A stretch of DNA of 64,000 nt. It comes from an uncultured Oscillospiraceae bacterium (GTDB lineage: Bacteria > Bacillota > Clostridia > Oscillospirales > Oscillospiraceae). Positions 42,413 to 51,242 of the stretch are shown here, in pieces. The DNA lies in assembly GCA_947626905.1 (NCBI GenBank), contig CANQUE010000001.1, positions 1 through 64,000 on the forward strand. The letters are read 5' to 3'. The translations under genes and the position numbers were made by a program. The notes below the pieces were generated by a model that searched no databases, had not been told where the DNA came from, and was given only the letters and a program-made list of their open reading frames with translations. Within the stretch, counting starts at the first letter, position 1, and every line of letters begins with the position of its first letter.

Positions 42413-43163
42413 TATCCTTGCCTTTTTGGACGGCAAGGCCCCCATGGCGGGGAAGATGGATTTCGACAACGTGGGGCTGCTGGTGGGCCGCGGAGAAAAA
42501 CCGGTGCGCCGGGTGCTGGTGAGTCTGGATATCACCGGACCCGTCATCCGGGAGGCGGCCGCGTGGGGCGCGGAGCTGATCGTGAGCCACCACCCGCTGT
42601 TTTTCGAACTGAAGGCCGTCTCGGACGGCTCCATGGAGGGCGAGTTGGCCCTCTCGCTGGCGGAGAGTGGCATCGCCGCCATCTGCATGCACACCAATCT
42701 GGACGCCGCGCAGGGCGGCGTCAACGACGCGCTGATGGCTGCGCTGGGCGGCATGGTCACCGGTCTGCTGGAGCCGGACACCCGCATCGGGCGGGTGGGG
42801 CAGCTGCCGGAGGAGGTGCCCTTTGCAGCCTTTTTGGAAAAGGTGAAAGCATCCCTGAACGGCAACGGCCTGCGCTACCATGACGCCGGTCGGCCCGTCA
42901 GGCATTTGGCGGTATGCGGCGGCTCCGGCGGCGGAGACATCGGCCTCGCGGCTGCGGCCGGCTGCGATACCTACGTGACGGCGGATATCAAATACCACCA
43001 ATTCCTGGAGGCTGTCCACAAGGGGATCAACCTGATCGACGCGGACCATTTCTGCACGGAGAACGTGGTGGTTCCGGTGGTGTGCGGCTGGCTGCGGAAG
43101 GCCTTTCCCGAGACGGAGGTGCGCGTGTCCCAGGTCCATGGCCAGACGGCGCAGTTTCTCTGA
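42396..43163 (+). CDS. Nif3-like dinuclear metal-centre protein (YqfO/DUF34)
   Basis: A 255-residue member of the Nif3/DUF34 family, which binds two metals; proposed as a GTP cyclohydrolase 1 type 2-like or metal-insertion protein, not settled. Metal-site motifs are FDNVGLLVG, VSHHPLFF, CMHTNLDAAQGGVND and DADHFCTENVVV. GTG 42396 follows AAAGGAGG by 7 bp. It overlaps trmK by 17 bp. The long inserted middle domain of some YqfO proteins is absent. Confidence 0.9.
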   Translation: MTTVHDILAFLDGKAPMAGKMDFDNVGLLVGRGEKPVRRVLVSLDITGPVIREAAAWGAELIVSHHPLFFELKAVSDGSMEGELALSLAESGIAAICMHTNLDAAQGGVNDALMAALGGMVTGLLEPDTRIGRVGQLPEEVPFAAFLEKVKASLNGNGLRYHDAGRPVRHLAVCGGSGGGDIGLAAAAGCDTYVTADIKYHQFLEAVHKGINLIDADHFCTENVVVPVVCGWLRKAFPETEVRVSQVHGQTAQFL

Positions 43164-43176
43164 CGCAAAAACTTTG

Positions 43177-43205
43177 TCATAATGAAACCCTCCCGGGCGT
43201 ATGTT
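43177..43205 (+). promoter_or_regulatory. Possible sigma-E promoter of spoIVA
   Basis: TCATAAT (43177-43183) matches the sigma-E -35 box at six of seven positions; CGTATGTT after a 14-nt spacer matches the -10 box (CATACAMT) at only about half. spoIVA is a sigma-E gene in Bacillus, so function supports it more than sequence. Confidence 0.35.
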
Positions 43206-43233
43206 TTAGCAAACATGCCTTGGAGGGATTTTT

Positions 43234-44706
43234 GTGGACAGCATCTATGAAGATATTGCCCGCAGGACGGACGGAGACATCTATTTGGGCGTCGTCGGAC
43301 CGGTGCGGACGGGAAAGTCGACCTTTATCAAGCGTTTCATGGAAACGCTGGTCATTCCCAACATTGAAAACGTCTATAAGAAGGAGCGCGCCAGGGATGA
43401 ACTGCCCCAGTCCGGCTCCGGACGGACCATTATGACGGCGGAGCCGAAATTCGTGCCGGAGGAGGCGGTGGAGCTGACGCTGGGCGGCCAGACCGCCGCC
43501 CGGATGAGGCTGATCGACTGCGTGGGCTACATGGTGCCTGGGGCGGAGGGCCTATATGAAGACGGGGCGGAGCGGATGGTCACCACCCCTTGGTATGACC
43601 ATGAGATCCCCATGACCCAGGCGGCAGAGGAGGGGACGAAAAAGGTCATCTCCGAGCATTCCACCATCGGTCTTGTGGTCACCACGGACGGCTCTTTCGG
43701 GGATATACCCAGAGAGAACTATCTGGCGGCAGAGGAACGGGTGGTCCGGGAACTGGAGCAGATCGGGAAGCCCTTTGCCGTGCTTGTGAACAGCGCGGAC
43801 CCGGAAGGGGAGGAGGCCGTTTCTCTGGCGGAGCAGCTTTCCAAGCAATACCGTGTGCCCTGTATGGCGGCAAATTGCCTGGAGCTGTCCGAGGAGGACA
43901 TCCACGCGATCATGGAAGCGGTGCTGTTCCAATTCCCGCTGCAGGAACTGAGCCTTTGGCTGCCCGCCTGGGCGGAGGCGCTGCCGGAGGACAGCGATCT
44001 GAAGCAGACGCTATACGGCATGGTGATGGACGCCGGAGAGTCTATGCAGGCGCTGACGGACGCATACCGGTGTGTGGAGTACCTGGCCGGGAGCGAGCTT
44101 GTGAGCGCGGCAAGGATTAGCGGCGTGCAGCCCGGCGCCGGAACGGCCGCCGCTGTGATCGAACTGGAGCCGGGGCTGTATTACAAGACCATCAGCGAGC
44201 AGTCCGGCTTCGAGATCGCCGATGACGGGGACCTGATGGAGCTGCTCCGCTCCCTGAAGCAGGTAAAAAGCGAGTATGACCACGTCCACGAGGCGTTGGA
44301 GCAGGCCAGACAGACCGGATATGGCATCATTATGCCCGGGCCGCAGGAAATGGAGCTGGAAGAGCCGAAGATCGTCAGCCGCGGGGGCCGTTACAGCGTC
44401 CGCCTGAAGGCCAGCGCCCCTGCCATCCATCTGTTCCGTACCCAAGTGGAAACAGAAGTTTCCCCGGCGGTGGGCGGAGAGAAGGCGTCGGAGCAGATCG
44501 TAAGCTTCCTTCTTCAGGGTTTTGACGGGGACATCAACCGGATCTGGGAGTCCAATATCTTTGGAAAATCCCTGTATGACATCGCCGAGGAGGGGCTCAC
44601 CGCCAAGCTGCAGCGGATGCCGCCCAACATCCGCAACCGGCTGCGGGGCACCATACAGCGGCTGGTGAACGACGGAGGATACAGTCTGATCTGCCTGATC
44701 ATATAA
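43234..44706 (+). CDS. spoIVA: Stage IV sporulation protein A (coat basement ATPase)
   Basis: SpoIVA polymerises on the forespore surface by ATP hydrolysis and forms the base for the spore coat. The 490-residue protein has the Walker A region GVVGPVRTGKSTFIKRF, the Walker B-like LIDCVGYMVPGAEG, and TDGSFGDIPRENY, and ends with the conserved hydrophobic C-terminus (GGYSLICLII) that targets the forespore. GTG start with GGAGGG 6 bp upstream. Full length, intact. Confidence 0.98.
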   Translation: MDSIYEDIARRTDGDIYLGVVGPVRTGKSTFIKRFMETLVIPNIENVYKKERARDELPQSGSGRTIMTAEPKFVPEEAVELTLGGQTAARMRLIDCVGYMVPGAEGLYEDGAERMVTTPWYDHEIPMTQAAEEGTKKVISEHSTIGLVVTTDGSFGDIPRENYLAAEERVVRELEQIGKPFAVLVNSADPEGEEAVSLAEQLSKQYRVPCMAANCLELSEEDIHAIMEAVLFQFPLQELSLWLPAWAEALPEDSDLKQTLYGMVMDAGESMQALTDAYRCVEYLAGSELVSAARISGVQPGAGTAAAVIELEPGLYYKTISEQSGFEIADDGDLMELLRSLKQVKSEYDHVHEALEQARQTGYGIIMPGPQEMELEEPKIVSRGGRYSVRLKASAPAIHLFRTQVETEVSPAVGGEKASEQIVSFLLQGFDGDINRIWESNIFGKSLYDIAEEGLTAKLQRMPPNIRNRLRGTIQRLVNDGGYSLICLII

Positions 44707-44736
44707 CAACAAAACCATTGCGCCACGCGGGCGATT

Positions 44737-44775
44737 GGAGGTATAATGGCGTTGAGCCGTTATACCTCCTTTTTC
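44737..44775 (+). terminator. Terminator of spoIVA
   Basis: A 14-nt stem (GGAGGTATAATGGC with GCCGTTATACCTCC, GTTGA loop, one mismatch) followed by six Ts. Confidence 0.9.
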
Positions 44776-44789
44776 GTCCGAAACTGCCG

Positions 44790-44818
44790 TGAATAGGCGT
44801 CCGCATCCGCTCATAAGC
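44790..44818 (+). promoter_or_regulatory. Possible sigma-G/F promoter of cwlD
   Basis: TGAATA (44790-44795) and CATAAGC (44812-44818), 16-nt spacer, resemble the forespore sigma-F/G boxes (GHATR, CATNMTA). cwlD is expressed in both compartments in Bacillus. Modest match. Confidence 0.35.
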
Positions 44819-44838
44819 TGAGGTGAGGTGGGCAGGAT

Positions 44839-45540
44839 ATGAGGACTTGGATCAAATGGTGGTTTCCCCTGGCGGCAGCGGTGATCTTGGCTGCGGCCGC
44901 GTTGGCACAGGATCAGTATGCGGCCACTATGGCCGAGGCGGCGGTCCCGCCGGTGCTGGTGATCGACCCGGGCCACGGCGGGGAGGACGGCGGCGCCGTG
45001 GCCGCGGACGGCACACAGGAGAGCGATATCAATTTGGATATCGCCCTGCGGCTGGAAGCTCTCTGCCGCTTTTGGGGCGTGGACGCGGTGATGAGCCGGA
45101 CCGGGAACGATATCGACTACCCCTCTGAGGCGAACTCCATCGCCCAAAAGAAAGTAGCCGATCAGCACGCCCGCCTGGCCCTGGTGAACGGTACCCAGGG
45201 AGGCGTGCTCCTGAGCATCCATCAAAACAAATACCCCGCCGCCTCTCCCCATGGCATACAGGTCTTTTACGGCGCCGTGGCCGGGGGCGAAGCACTGGCC
45301 AAGCTGGCTCAGAGCAACCTGACAGCACAGGTTTGTCCGGACAATCGCCGGGTGGCCGCGCCTGCGGACAAGAGCATCTATCTGATGAAGAACGCCCAAT
45401 GTCCCGCCGTATTGGTGGAATGCGGCTTTCTGTCCAACCCGGACGATCTGGCCCATCTCTGCTCCGGATCGTACCGGCTGAAGCTGTCAGCTGTGCTGCT
45501 GGGAAGCTATCTGCAATACATAAGAGGAACGAACGCATGA
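44839..45540 (+). CDS. cwlD: N-acetylmuramoyl-L-alanine amidase CwlD
   Basis: CwlD removes peptide side chains during muramic-delta-lactam formation in spore cortex. The 233-residue Amidase_3 protein has an N-terminal membrane anchor/signal (about 6-24), then the zinc motifs DPGHGGEDGG (His), the ESDINLDIA Glu, SIHQNKY (His) and the catalytic Glu in VECGFLSNPDD. Its place between spoIVA and radA, with a forespore-like promoter, supports CwlD over a vegetative amidase. Confidence 0.9.
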   Translation: MRTWIKWWFPLAAAVILAAAALAQDQYAATMAEAAVPPVLVIDPGHGGEDGGAVAADGTQESDINLDIALRLEALCRFWGVDAVMSRTGNDIDYPSEANSIAQKKVADQHARLALVNGTQGGVLLSIHQNKYPAASPHGIQVFYGAVAGGEALAKLAQSNLTAQVCPDNRRVAAPADKSIYLMKNAQCPAVLVECGFLSNPDDLAHLCSGSYRLKLSAVLLGSYLQYIRGTNA

Positions 45541-46886
45541 AAGATAAGAGCGTGTTTTACTGTTCAGCCTGCGGCTACGAAACCAGCCGATGGCAGGGGC
45601 AATGTCCGTCCTGCCGGGCGTGGAATACACTGGTAGAGGCGCCTGCCGCGCCAAAGGCGGCGGAAAAGGCCCGGCCTGTCCGGCGGACGCTGCCCAGAAA
45701 GCTGGCGGAGCTGGACGACCGGGACGAACTGCGCTTTTCCACAGGGATCGACGAGCTGGACCGGGTCCTGGGCGGCGGCGCCGTCCGCGGTTCCATCGTG
45801 CTGTTTGGCGGCGCGCCGGGCATCGGCAAGTCCACGCTTCTCCTGCAGGCCTGCGGAAGCATGGACCCGGAGGAGGATATTTTATATGTCACCGGCGAGG
45901 AGAGCGAGCACCAGCTGAAAATGCGCGCTCAGCGGCTCCGGGTGGAGCGCGACAGGCTCCATGTCCTGGCAGGCACAGATATCAACGACGTCATCGCCGC
46001 CATCGAGGAGCTGGAGCCGGCCATCGTCATCATCGATTCGATACAGACGGTGTATGACCCGGAGCTGAACACCGCCCCCGGCAGCGTAGGCCAGGTGAAG
46101 CAGTGCGCCATGGAGATCATGCAGCTGGCAAAATCTGCCGGCTTTACCGCCTTTGTGGTGGGCCATGTGAACAAAGAGGGCGCCATCGCCGGGCCGAAGG
46201 TACTGGAGCATATGGTGGACTGCGTGCTGTATTTTGAGGGCGACGGCAGTCTGAGCTACCGCATCCTCCGGGCAGAAAAGAACCGCTTTGGCTCTACCAA
46301 CGAGATCGGCGTATTTGAAATGGTCCGGGAGGGACTGCGGGAGGTGCCAAATCCCTCGGAAGTGATGCTGGCGGGACGGCCCGTCGGCGTGCCGGGCACA
46401 TGCGTGGCCTGCGTGATGGAGGGGAGCCGTCCCATCCTGGCGGAGGTACAAGCCCTTTTGACGCCCAGCGGCTTCTCCGCGCCCCGGCGCACGTCCAACG
46501 GACTGGACTATAACAGGCTGTATCTGCTGCTGGCGGTGCTGGAAAAACGGGGCGGCATGAACGTAAACGCCTGCGACGCTTACATGAACGTGGTGGGCGG
46601 CCTGACGCTGGACGAGCCCGCCGCCGATCTGGCGGCATGCCTGGCCATCGCGTCCAGTTTTCGGGACATCCCTCTGCCGGACAAGCTGGCCGCAGTGGGT
46701 GAGGTGGGGCTCACCGGAGAGATCCGGTCCGTTCAGGCGCTGGATCAGCGCCTGGCGGAGATCGCCCGGCTGGGCTTCGATCAATGTGTGCTCCCCAGCC
46801 GCATTCGGGGCGAACTGAAGCCTCCAAAGGGACTGGAGCTCATCTATGTGAAAACACTGCGGGAAGCGGTAGAGAAGACGCTGTGA
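45537..46886 (+). CDS. radA: DNA repair protein RadA
   Basis: RadA (Sms) is a RecA-related ATPase that aids branch migration in recombination. The 449-residue protein has the zinc finger CSACGYETSRWQGQCPSC, Walker A FGGAPGIGKST, the RadA-specific KNRFGSTNEIG, and a Lon-protease-like C-terminal domain (about 270-449) with the inactive peptidase core. ATG 45537 overlaps the cwlD stop; an upstream reading through cwlD is rejected. Confidence 0.96.
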   Translation: MKDKSVFYCSACGYETSRWQGQCPSCRAWNTLVEAPAAPKAAEKARPVRRTLPRKLAELDDRDELRFSTGIDELDRVLGGGAVRGSIVLFGGAPGIGKSTLLLQACGSMDPEEDILYVTGEESEHQLKMRAQRLRVERDRLHVLAGTDINDVIAAIEELEPAIVIIDSIQTVYDPELNTAPGSVGQVKQCAMEIMQLAKSAGFTAFVVGHVNKEGAIAGPKVLEHMVDCVLYFEGDGSLSYRILRAEKNRFGSTNEIGVFEMVREGLREVPNPSEVMLAGRPVGVPGTCVACVMEGSRPILAEVQALLTPSGFSAPRRTSNGLDYNRLYLLLAVLEKRGGMNVNACDAYMNVVGGLTLDEPAADLAACLAIASSFRDIPLPDKLAAVGEVGLTGEIRSVQALDQRLAEIARLGFDQCVLPSRIRGELKPPKGLELIYVKTLREAVEKTL

Positions 46887-47572
46887 CCGTCGCGATAGGG
46901 GAGAGATACGCCCGGAAGCTATCCGATCGGTTAGAGAAACGTGGCCTGACGGTGCTGTGGCTGCCGGAGAACGGGGATATAGACCCGCGGCTGTCGGGAC
47001 ATGCCGATCTGAGCCTGTTTGCGGCCGGAAAAAAGGCCGTTGCGGCAAAGGGGATATATCCCCATATCGTTAACTATTTAACTAACAGGGGATGCTCTGT
47101 GATCCAGGCCCGGGAGCAGGGACCGGTTTATCCGTCGGACGCCGGACTGTGCCTCTGTCCGGTGGGAAACCACCTTATATATAATCCGAAGGCGGCCGAT
47201 CCTGCCGCCGTAGCCGCCGCCGGTGAGCGCATCCCTGTACCGGTGGCGCAGGGTTATACGCGCTGCGCTGCGCTGGCCGTGGACGACCGATCCATCATCA
47301 CGTCAGACGCTGGCGTCAGCAGAGCGGCGAAAAGCGCGGGATTGGACGTGCTGCACATCCGTCCGGGCTATATAGGACTGGACGGATACGAGGCCGGTTT
47401 TATCGGCGGGAGCGCCTTCGCGATCTCTGATGAGGTGATCGCATTCACCGGCGCATTGGATCTGCATCCGGACAGAGAGCGGATATTGGGATTTCTCGCC
47501 GCCCACGGGAAAAGGGCTGATTTTCTCACAGAGGACCCCATATTTGATATTGGCGGCGCCATAGCGGTTTAG
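46883..47572 (+). CDS. Conserved protein of unknown function, DUF6873-like
   Basis: A 230-residue soluble protein I do not recognise with certainty; composition and the blocks CPVGNHLIYNPKAADP, GYTRCAALAVDDRSIITSDAGVSRAA, HIRPGYIGLDGYEAGFIGGSA and LHPDRERILGFL suggest the uncharacterised DUF6873 family of Clostridia. The fold looks like alternating strands and helices. It starts at GTG 46883 inside the radA stop, so it is coupled to radA, and a strong terminator follows it. Confidence 0.6.
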   Translation: MTVAIGERYARKLSDRLEKRGLTVLWLPENGDIDPRLSGHADLSLFAAGKKAVAAKGIYPHIVNYLTNRGCSVIQAREQGPVYPSDAGLCLCPVGNHLIYNPKAADPAAVAAAGERIPVPVAQGYTRCAALAVDDRSIITSDAGVSRAAKSAGLDVLHIRPGYIGLDGYEAGFIGGSAFAISDEVIAFTGALDLHPDRERILGFLAAHGKRADFLTEDPIFDIGGAIAV

Positions 47573-47581
47573 CCCTCCCCT

Positions 47582-47617
47582 AAATTCGGCATAATATTAA
47601 TTATGCCGAATTTTTTG
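47582..47617 (+). terminator. Terminator after the radA-linked gene
   Basis: A 14-bp perfect inverted repeat (47582-47595 with 47600-47613, ATTA loop) running into a T-tract; A-rich on the left, so it can work in both directions. Confidence 0.88.
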
Positions 47618-47630
47618 TGTATTTTGTCTC

Positions 47631-47659
47631 TGGACAGGCCTGCCCCTCTTTGGTATTAT
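47631..47659 (+). promoter_or_regulatory. Promoter of the Xer recombinase gene
   Basis: TGGACA (47631-47636) and TATTAT (47654-47659) with a 17-bp spacer, 24 bp before the start codon. Confidence 0.65.
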
Positions 47660-47683
47660 TATGAATTGTTGGAGGGCATTTCT

Positions 47684-48664
47684 ATGAGCTATCAGAATGA
47701 AGCGCCCCAGGTGCTGCGGGAGTTTCTTGTGTATCACGACACGATCAAAGGCCAGTCCCAGCGCACGGTGGATTCCTATTATATGGATCTGCGGACCTTT
47801 ACCAGATATCTTTATATCAGCCGCGGCCTGGTCCCCAGGGACACGGCGCTGGAAGACGTGGACATCCGCGGCGCGGACCTGGGATTCTACGGCAAGGTCA
47901 CCTTGGCGGAGGTATACGACTTTCTGGCATACCTGTCCCGGGACCGGGAATTGAACGCCACCAGCCGGGCGCGGATGATCACGAGCCTGAAGGGATTCTA
48001 TCGGTACCTTACCGTCAAGACAAAGCAGCTGACCGTCGATCCGGTGCAGGACCTGGACAGTCCCAAGCTGAAAAAGTCCCTCCCCCACTATCTGTCGCTG
48101 GAAGAGAGCCGCCGTCTGCTCTCCGCTGTGGATGGGAAAAACCGTGAACGGGATTACTGTATTCTGTGCCTGTTTCTCAACTGCGGACTGCGGATCTCGG
48201 AGATGGTGGGACTGAATCTGGCGGATATCCGCGCTGACAGCCTGCTCATCCACGGCAAGGGCAATAAAGAACGGGTGGTGTATCTCAACGGGGCCTGCAT
48301 CCAGGCGTTGAACGATTGGCTGGCCGTCCGCAAGAGCATTGCCGCCGTGGACAAAAACGCGGTGTTTTTGTCCAACCGCCGCACGCGCATGAGCGTGGAT
48401 TCCATACAGGTCATGGTCCGAAAGACTCTGTTGAAAGCGGGGCTGGACCCCAGTCAGATCTCCCCTCACAAGCTGCGCCACACCGCCGCCACGCTGATGC
48501 TGCAAAACGGCGTGGACGTGCGCACGCTCCAGGAGGTGCTGGGCCACGAGAGCCTGAATACCACCCAGATCTATACCCATATCGCCAACGCGGAGCTGAA
48601 AAAAGCGGCGGCGGCCAATCCTCTGGCGGGGTTCTCCCCTTCCAATGACGATCAGGAGGAATAA
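47684..48664 (+). CDS. Tyrosine recombinase, XerC/XerD-like
   Basis: A 326-residue site-specific recombinase, probably the chromosome-dimer resolution enzyme. The catalytic set is complete: Arg in NCGLRISEMVGL, Lys in IHGKGNKERVV, His-x-x-Arg in PHKLRHTAAT, His in LGHESLNTT and Tyr in QIYTHI. The N-terminal SAM-like domain spans about 10-110. ATG 47684 follows GGAGGG. The surroundings show no phage genes or att repeats, so a housekeeping Xer role is favoured over an integrase. Confidence 0.88.
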   Translation: MSYQNEAPQVLREFLVYHDTIKGQSQRTVDSYYMDLRTFTRYLYISRGLVPRDTALEDVDIRGADLGFYGKVTLAEVYDFLAYLSRDRELNATSRARMITSLKGFYRYLTVKTKQLTVDPVQDLDSPKLKKSLPHYLSLEESRRLLSAVDGKNRERDYCILCLFLNCGLRISEMVGLNLADIRADSLLIHGKGNKERVVYLNGACIQALNDWLAVRKSIAAVDKNAVFLSNRRTRMSVDSIQVMVRKTLLKAGLDPSQISPHKLRHTAATLMLQNGVDVRTLQEVLGHESLNTTQIYTHIANAELKKAAAANPLAGFSPSNDDQEE

Positions 48665-48670
48665 ACGGAT

Positions 48671-50095
48671 ATGGTCTTTTCCAGCATCCTCTTCTTATTT
48701 ATATATCTGCCCATCGTGCTGGCAGTGTATTATATCGTTCCCAGCCGGTGGCGGAACGTGTGGCTTTTTGCCGTAAATCTGGTGTTTTACGGCTGGGGCG
48801 AGCCAGTCTATATCCTTCTGATGCTGTTTTCCATCTGCCTGAACTATGTCAGCGGCCTGCTCGTCGGAAAGTATATGGGCGCCGGCGGCGGCAGACACGC
48901 CGGGTGCGAGCGAAAAAAGGCCCGGGCCGTGCTCATCGTCAACACGGTGGCAAACCTGGCCATGCTGTTCTTCTTCAAGTATTTTGACCTGGTCGCCGAC
49001 ACCCTGAGCCTGATCCCCGGGATACGGGTCCCCAAGCTGGGTCTGAGTCTTCCCATCGGCATTTCATTCTACACCTTCCAGACCATGAGCTACCCCATCG
49101 ACGTATACCGGGGCGACAGCTATGTGCAGAAAAACTTCATTAAATTCGGTACTTTTGTGGCCCTCTTCCCCCAGCTGATCGCGGGTCCCATCGTTCGTTA
49201 CAAGGACATTGCCCGCCAGCTGGACGAGCGCCATGAAACGCTGGACAAGTTCGCCGACGGCGTCCAGCGGTTTGTGGTCGGTCTGGGGAAAAAGGTGCTC
49301 ATCGCCAACAACGTGGGTATGCTGTGGGACGTTTACGCGGGAAAGTCCCCCGGCGAGCTGACCTTTGTGGGGGCCTGGATGGCGGCCATCGCCTTTTCTC
49401 TGCAGATCTATTTTGACTTCTCCGGCTACTCAGACATGGCCATCGGCCTGGGAAAGATGCTGGGCTTCGAGTTTTTGGAGAACTTCAACTACCCCTATAT
49501 CTCCAAGTCGGTCACCGAGTTTTGGCGGCGCTGGCACATCAGCTTGAGCACCTGGTTCCGGGATTACGTCTATATCCCCCTTGGCGGCAGCCGAAAGGGC
49601 CTGCCCCGGCAGCTGCTCAACCTGCTGATCGTCTGGTCCCTGACCGGGCTTTGGCACGGCGCCAGCTGGACATTCCTGTTCTGGGGACTGTATTACGCCT
49701 TTTTCCTGATCCTGGAGAAGGTCTTTTTGCTGAAGCAGCTGCAGAAGCTCCCCTCCTTCGTCGGCCATATCTATACCCTTCTGGTGGCCATATCCGGTTG
49801 GGTGATCTTCCAGCAGGCCAGCGTGGGCCAAACGCTGGTATTTTTCCGGGCCATGTACGGTTTTGGGCAGGCCGGTTTTTGCGGGAGCGAGGATCTGTAT
49901 TACCTGGCCGGCTTCGGTCTGCTTTTGGCGGCGGGCATATTTGCCAGCCTTCCCGCGGGAAAGGCGCTGTTCGGAAAGCTGCCGGAGAAGCTGCGGGCGG
50001 CCGCCGTGCCGGCGCTGATCCTGCTGGTGATGTGCGTTTCCACCGCTTATTTGGTGGATTCCACGTACAACCCCTTCCTGTACTTCCGGTTTTGA
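48671..50095 (+). CDS. MBOAT-family O-acyltransferase (AlgI/DltB-like)
   Basis: A 474-residue polytopic membrane enzyme with about 11-12 segments that transfers acyl (usually acetyl) groups across the membrane to an extracellular polymer. Typical motifs are LPIGISFYTFQTMSYPIDVYRG, FPQLIAGPIVRYKDI, FDFSGYSDMAIGLGKMLG and FWRRWHISLSTWFRDYVYIPLGGSR, with the conserved catalytic His in LTGLWHGASWTFLFWG. It is paired with the DHHW gene 9 bp downstream. Confidence 0.93.
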   Translation: MVFSSILFLFIYLPIVLAVYYIVPSRWRNVWLFAVNLVFYGWGEPVYILLMLFSICLNYVSGLLVGKYMGAGGGRHAGCERKKARAVLIVNTVANLAMLFFFKYFDLVADTLSLIPGIRVPKLGLSLPIGISFYTFQTMSYPIDVYRGDSYVQKNFIKFGTFVALFPQLIAGPIVRYKDIARQLDERHETLDKFADGVQRFVVGLGKKVLIANNVGMLWDVYAGKSPGELTFVGAWMAAIAFSLQIYFDFSGYSDMAIGLGKMLGFEFLENFNYPYISKSVTEFWRRWHISLSTWFRDYVYIPLGGSRKGLPRQLLNLLIVWSLTGLWHGASWTFLFWGLYYAFFLILEKVFLLKQLQKLPSFVGHIYTLLVAISGWVIFQQASVGQTLVFFRAMYGFGQAGFCGSEDLYYLAGFGLLLAAGIFASLPAGKALFGKLPEKLRAAAVPALILLVMCVSTAYLVDSTYNPFLYFRF

Positions 50096-50104
50096 GGTGA
50101 CAGT

Positions 50105-51226
50105 ATGAAAAAGATTTGTCAGATCATCGCCATCGGCGTATTTTTGCTGTTTATCGGCGGCTTTTTCGTGCTGAACCTGGCCATGCCAGACCGGGACTTT
50201 TCCGAACAGGAGAACAAGTATTTGCAAACGCTGCCGGAGTTCTCCTTTAAGGCGCTTTTCTCCGGCAGATTTACCAAGGATTTTGAGGATTATACCACCG
50301 ATCAGTTTGCCTTCCGGGACACCTGGATCACCATGAAGGCCCGGTGCGAGCTTTTGAGCGGGAAAAAAGAGAACAACGGCGCTTACTATTGTGGCGACAC
50401 GATCCTCTCCGATTTTGACGATCCGGGCCAGGCCGATATCGAGCAGCGGGTGGATTATGTGAGCGCCCTGGCGGAGCGGGTCGACGCGCCGGTCTATTTC
50501 GGCCTCATCCCCAGCGCCACGGAGATCAACGCCTCCCTCCTGCCCAAAAACGCCCCCGCCGACGACCAGCAGACGGTGCTGGACTGGGCCTATGGCCGGA
50601 GCCGGTCCGTAGCCGCCAATATCGACCTGCAGTCCGCCTTAGGCGCCCACAGGGACGAGTATATCTATTACCGCACCGACCATCACTGGACCAGTCTGGG
50701 GGCCTATTACGGCTATACCGCCGTCTGCCAGGCCATGGGGCTGACCCCCTCCCCCCTGTCCTCTTACCACCGGCAGACGGTCAGCGAGGATTTCTGCGGC
50801 ACCACCTGGTCCTCCTCCGGCTTCACGTGGGTAAAGCCGGACGCCATCGAGACCTTCGTGCCCGATGACGGCTCCGTCACCGTGACGAACCTGGAAAAGC
50901 AACCCCCGGAGGAAGGCCCGCTTTACGTCACGTCTTTCCTGGACGTGAAGGACAAGTACTCCATGTTCCTGGGCGGCAATTCCGCCCTGCGCAGCATCGA
51001 TACGGGTCACGACGGTCCCTCCCTGCTGATCGTCCGGGATTCTTACGCGGACAGCATGGCGCCTTTTCTGCTGGAGCACTTCTCCCGGATCGATCTGATC
51101 GACCTGCGATACTACCGCGCCTCGCTCTCGGGGTACATCCAGGAAAACGGCTTTGACAGTGTGCTGGTGCTCTACAGCGTGCCCAATTTCACCACAGACC
51201 AGAACCTGTTCCTGCTCTCTATGTAA
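50105..51226 (+). CDS. DHHW-family (AlgX/AlgJ SGNH-like) extracellular O-acetylation protein
   Basis: A 373-residue protein with an N-terminal membrane anchor (about 5-24) and an extracellular SGNH-hydrolase-like domain. The name-giving motif is RTDHHWTSLGAYYGY; the nucleophile Ser is probably in LLIVRDSYADSMAPFL. Such proteins accept acetyl groups from an MBOAT partner and place them on a cell-surface glycan. Which glycan is acetylated here is unknown. Confidence 0.88.
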   Translation: MKKICQIIAIGVFLLFIGGFFVLNLAMPDRDFSEQENKYLQTLPEFSFKALFSGRFTKDFEDYTTDQFAFRDTWITMKARCELLSGKKENNGAYYCGDTILSDFDDPGQADIEQRVDYVSALAERVDAPVYFGLIPSATEINASLLPKNAPADDQQTVLDWAYGRSRSVAANIDLQSALGAHRDEYIYYRTDHHWTSLGAYYGYTAVCQAMGLTPSPLSSYHRQTVSEDFCGTTWSSSGFTWVKPDAIETFVPDDGSVTVTNLEKQPPEEGPLYVTSFLDVKDKYSMFLGGNSALRSIDTGHDGPSLLIVRDSYADSMAPFLLEHFSRIDLIDLRYYRASLSGYIQENGFDSVLVLYSVPNFTTDQNLFLLSM

Positions 51227-51242
51227 ACACAAGGAGGACGCC

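Noticed and set aside
47684-48664. Phage or genomic-island integrase
   Set aside because: The recombinase has Xer-like length and no att repeats, tRNA or phage genes nearby, so a housekeeping role is more likely.
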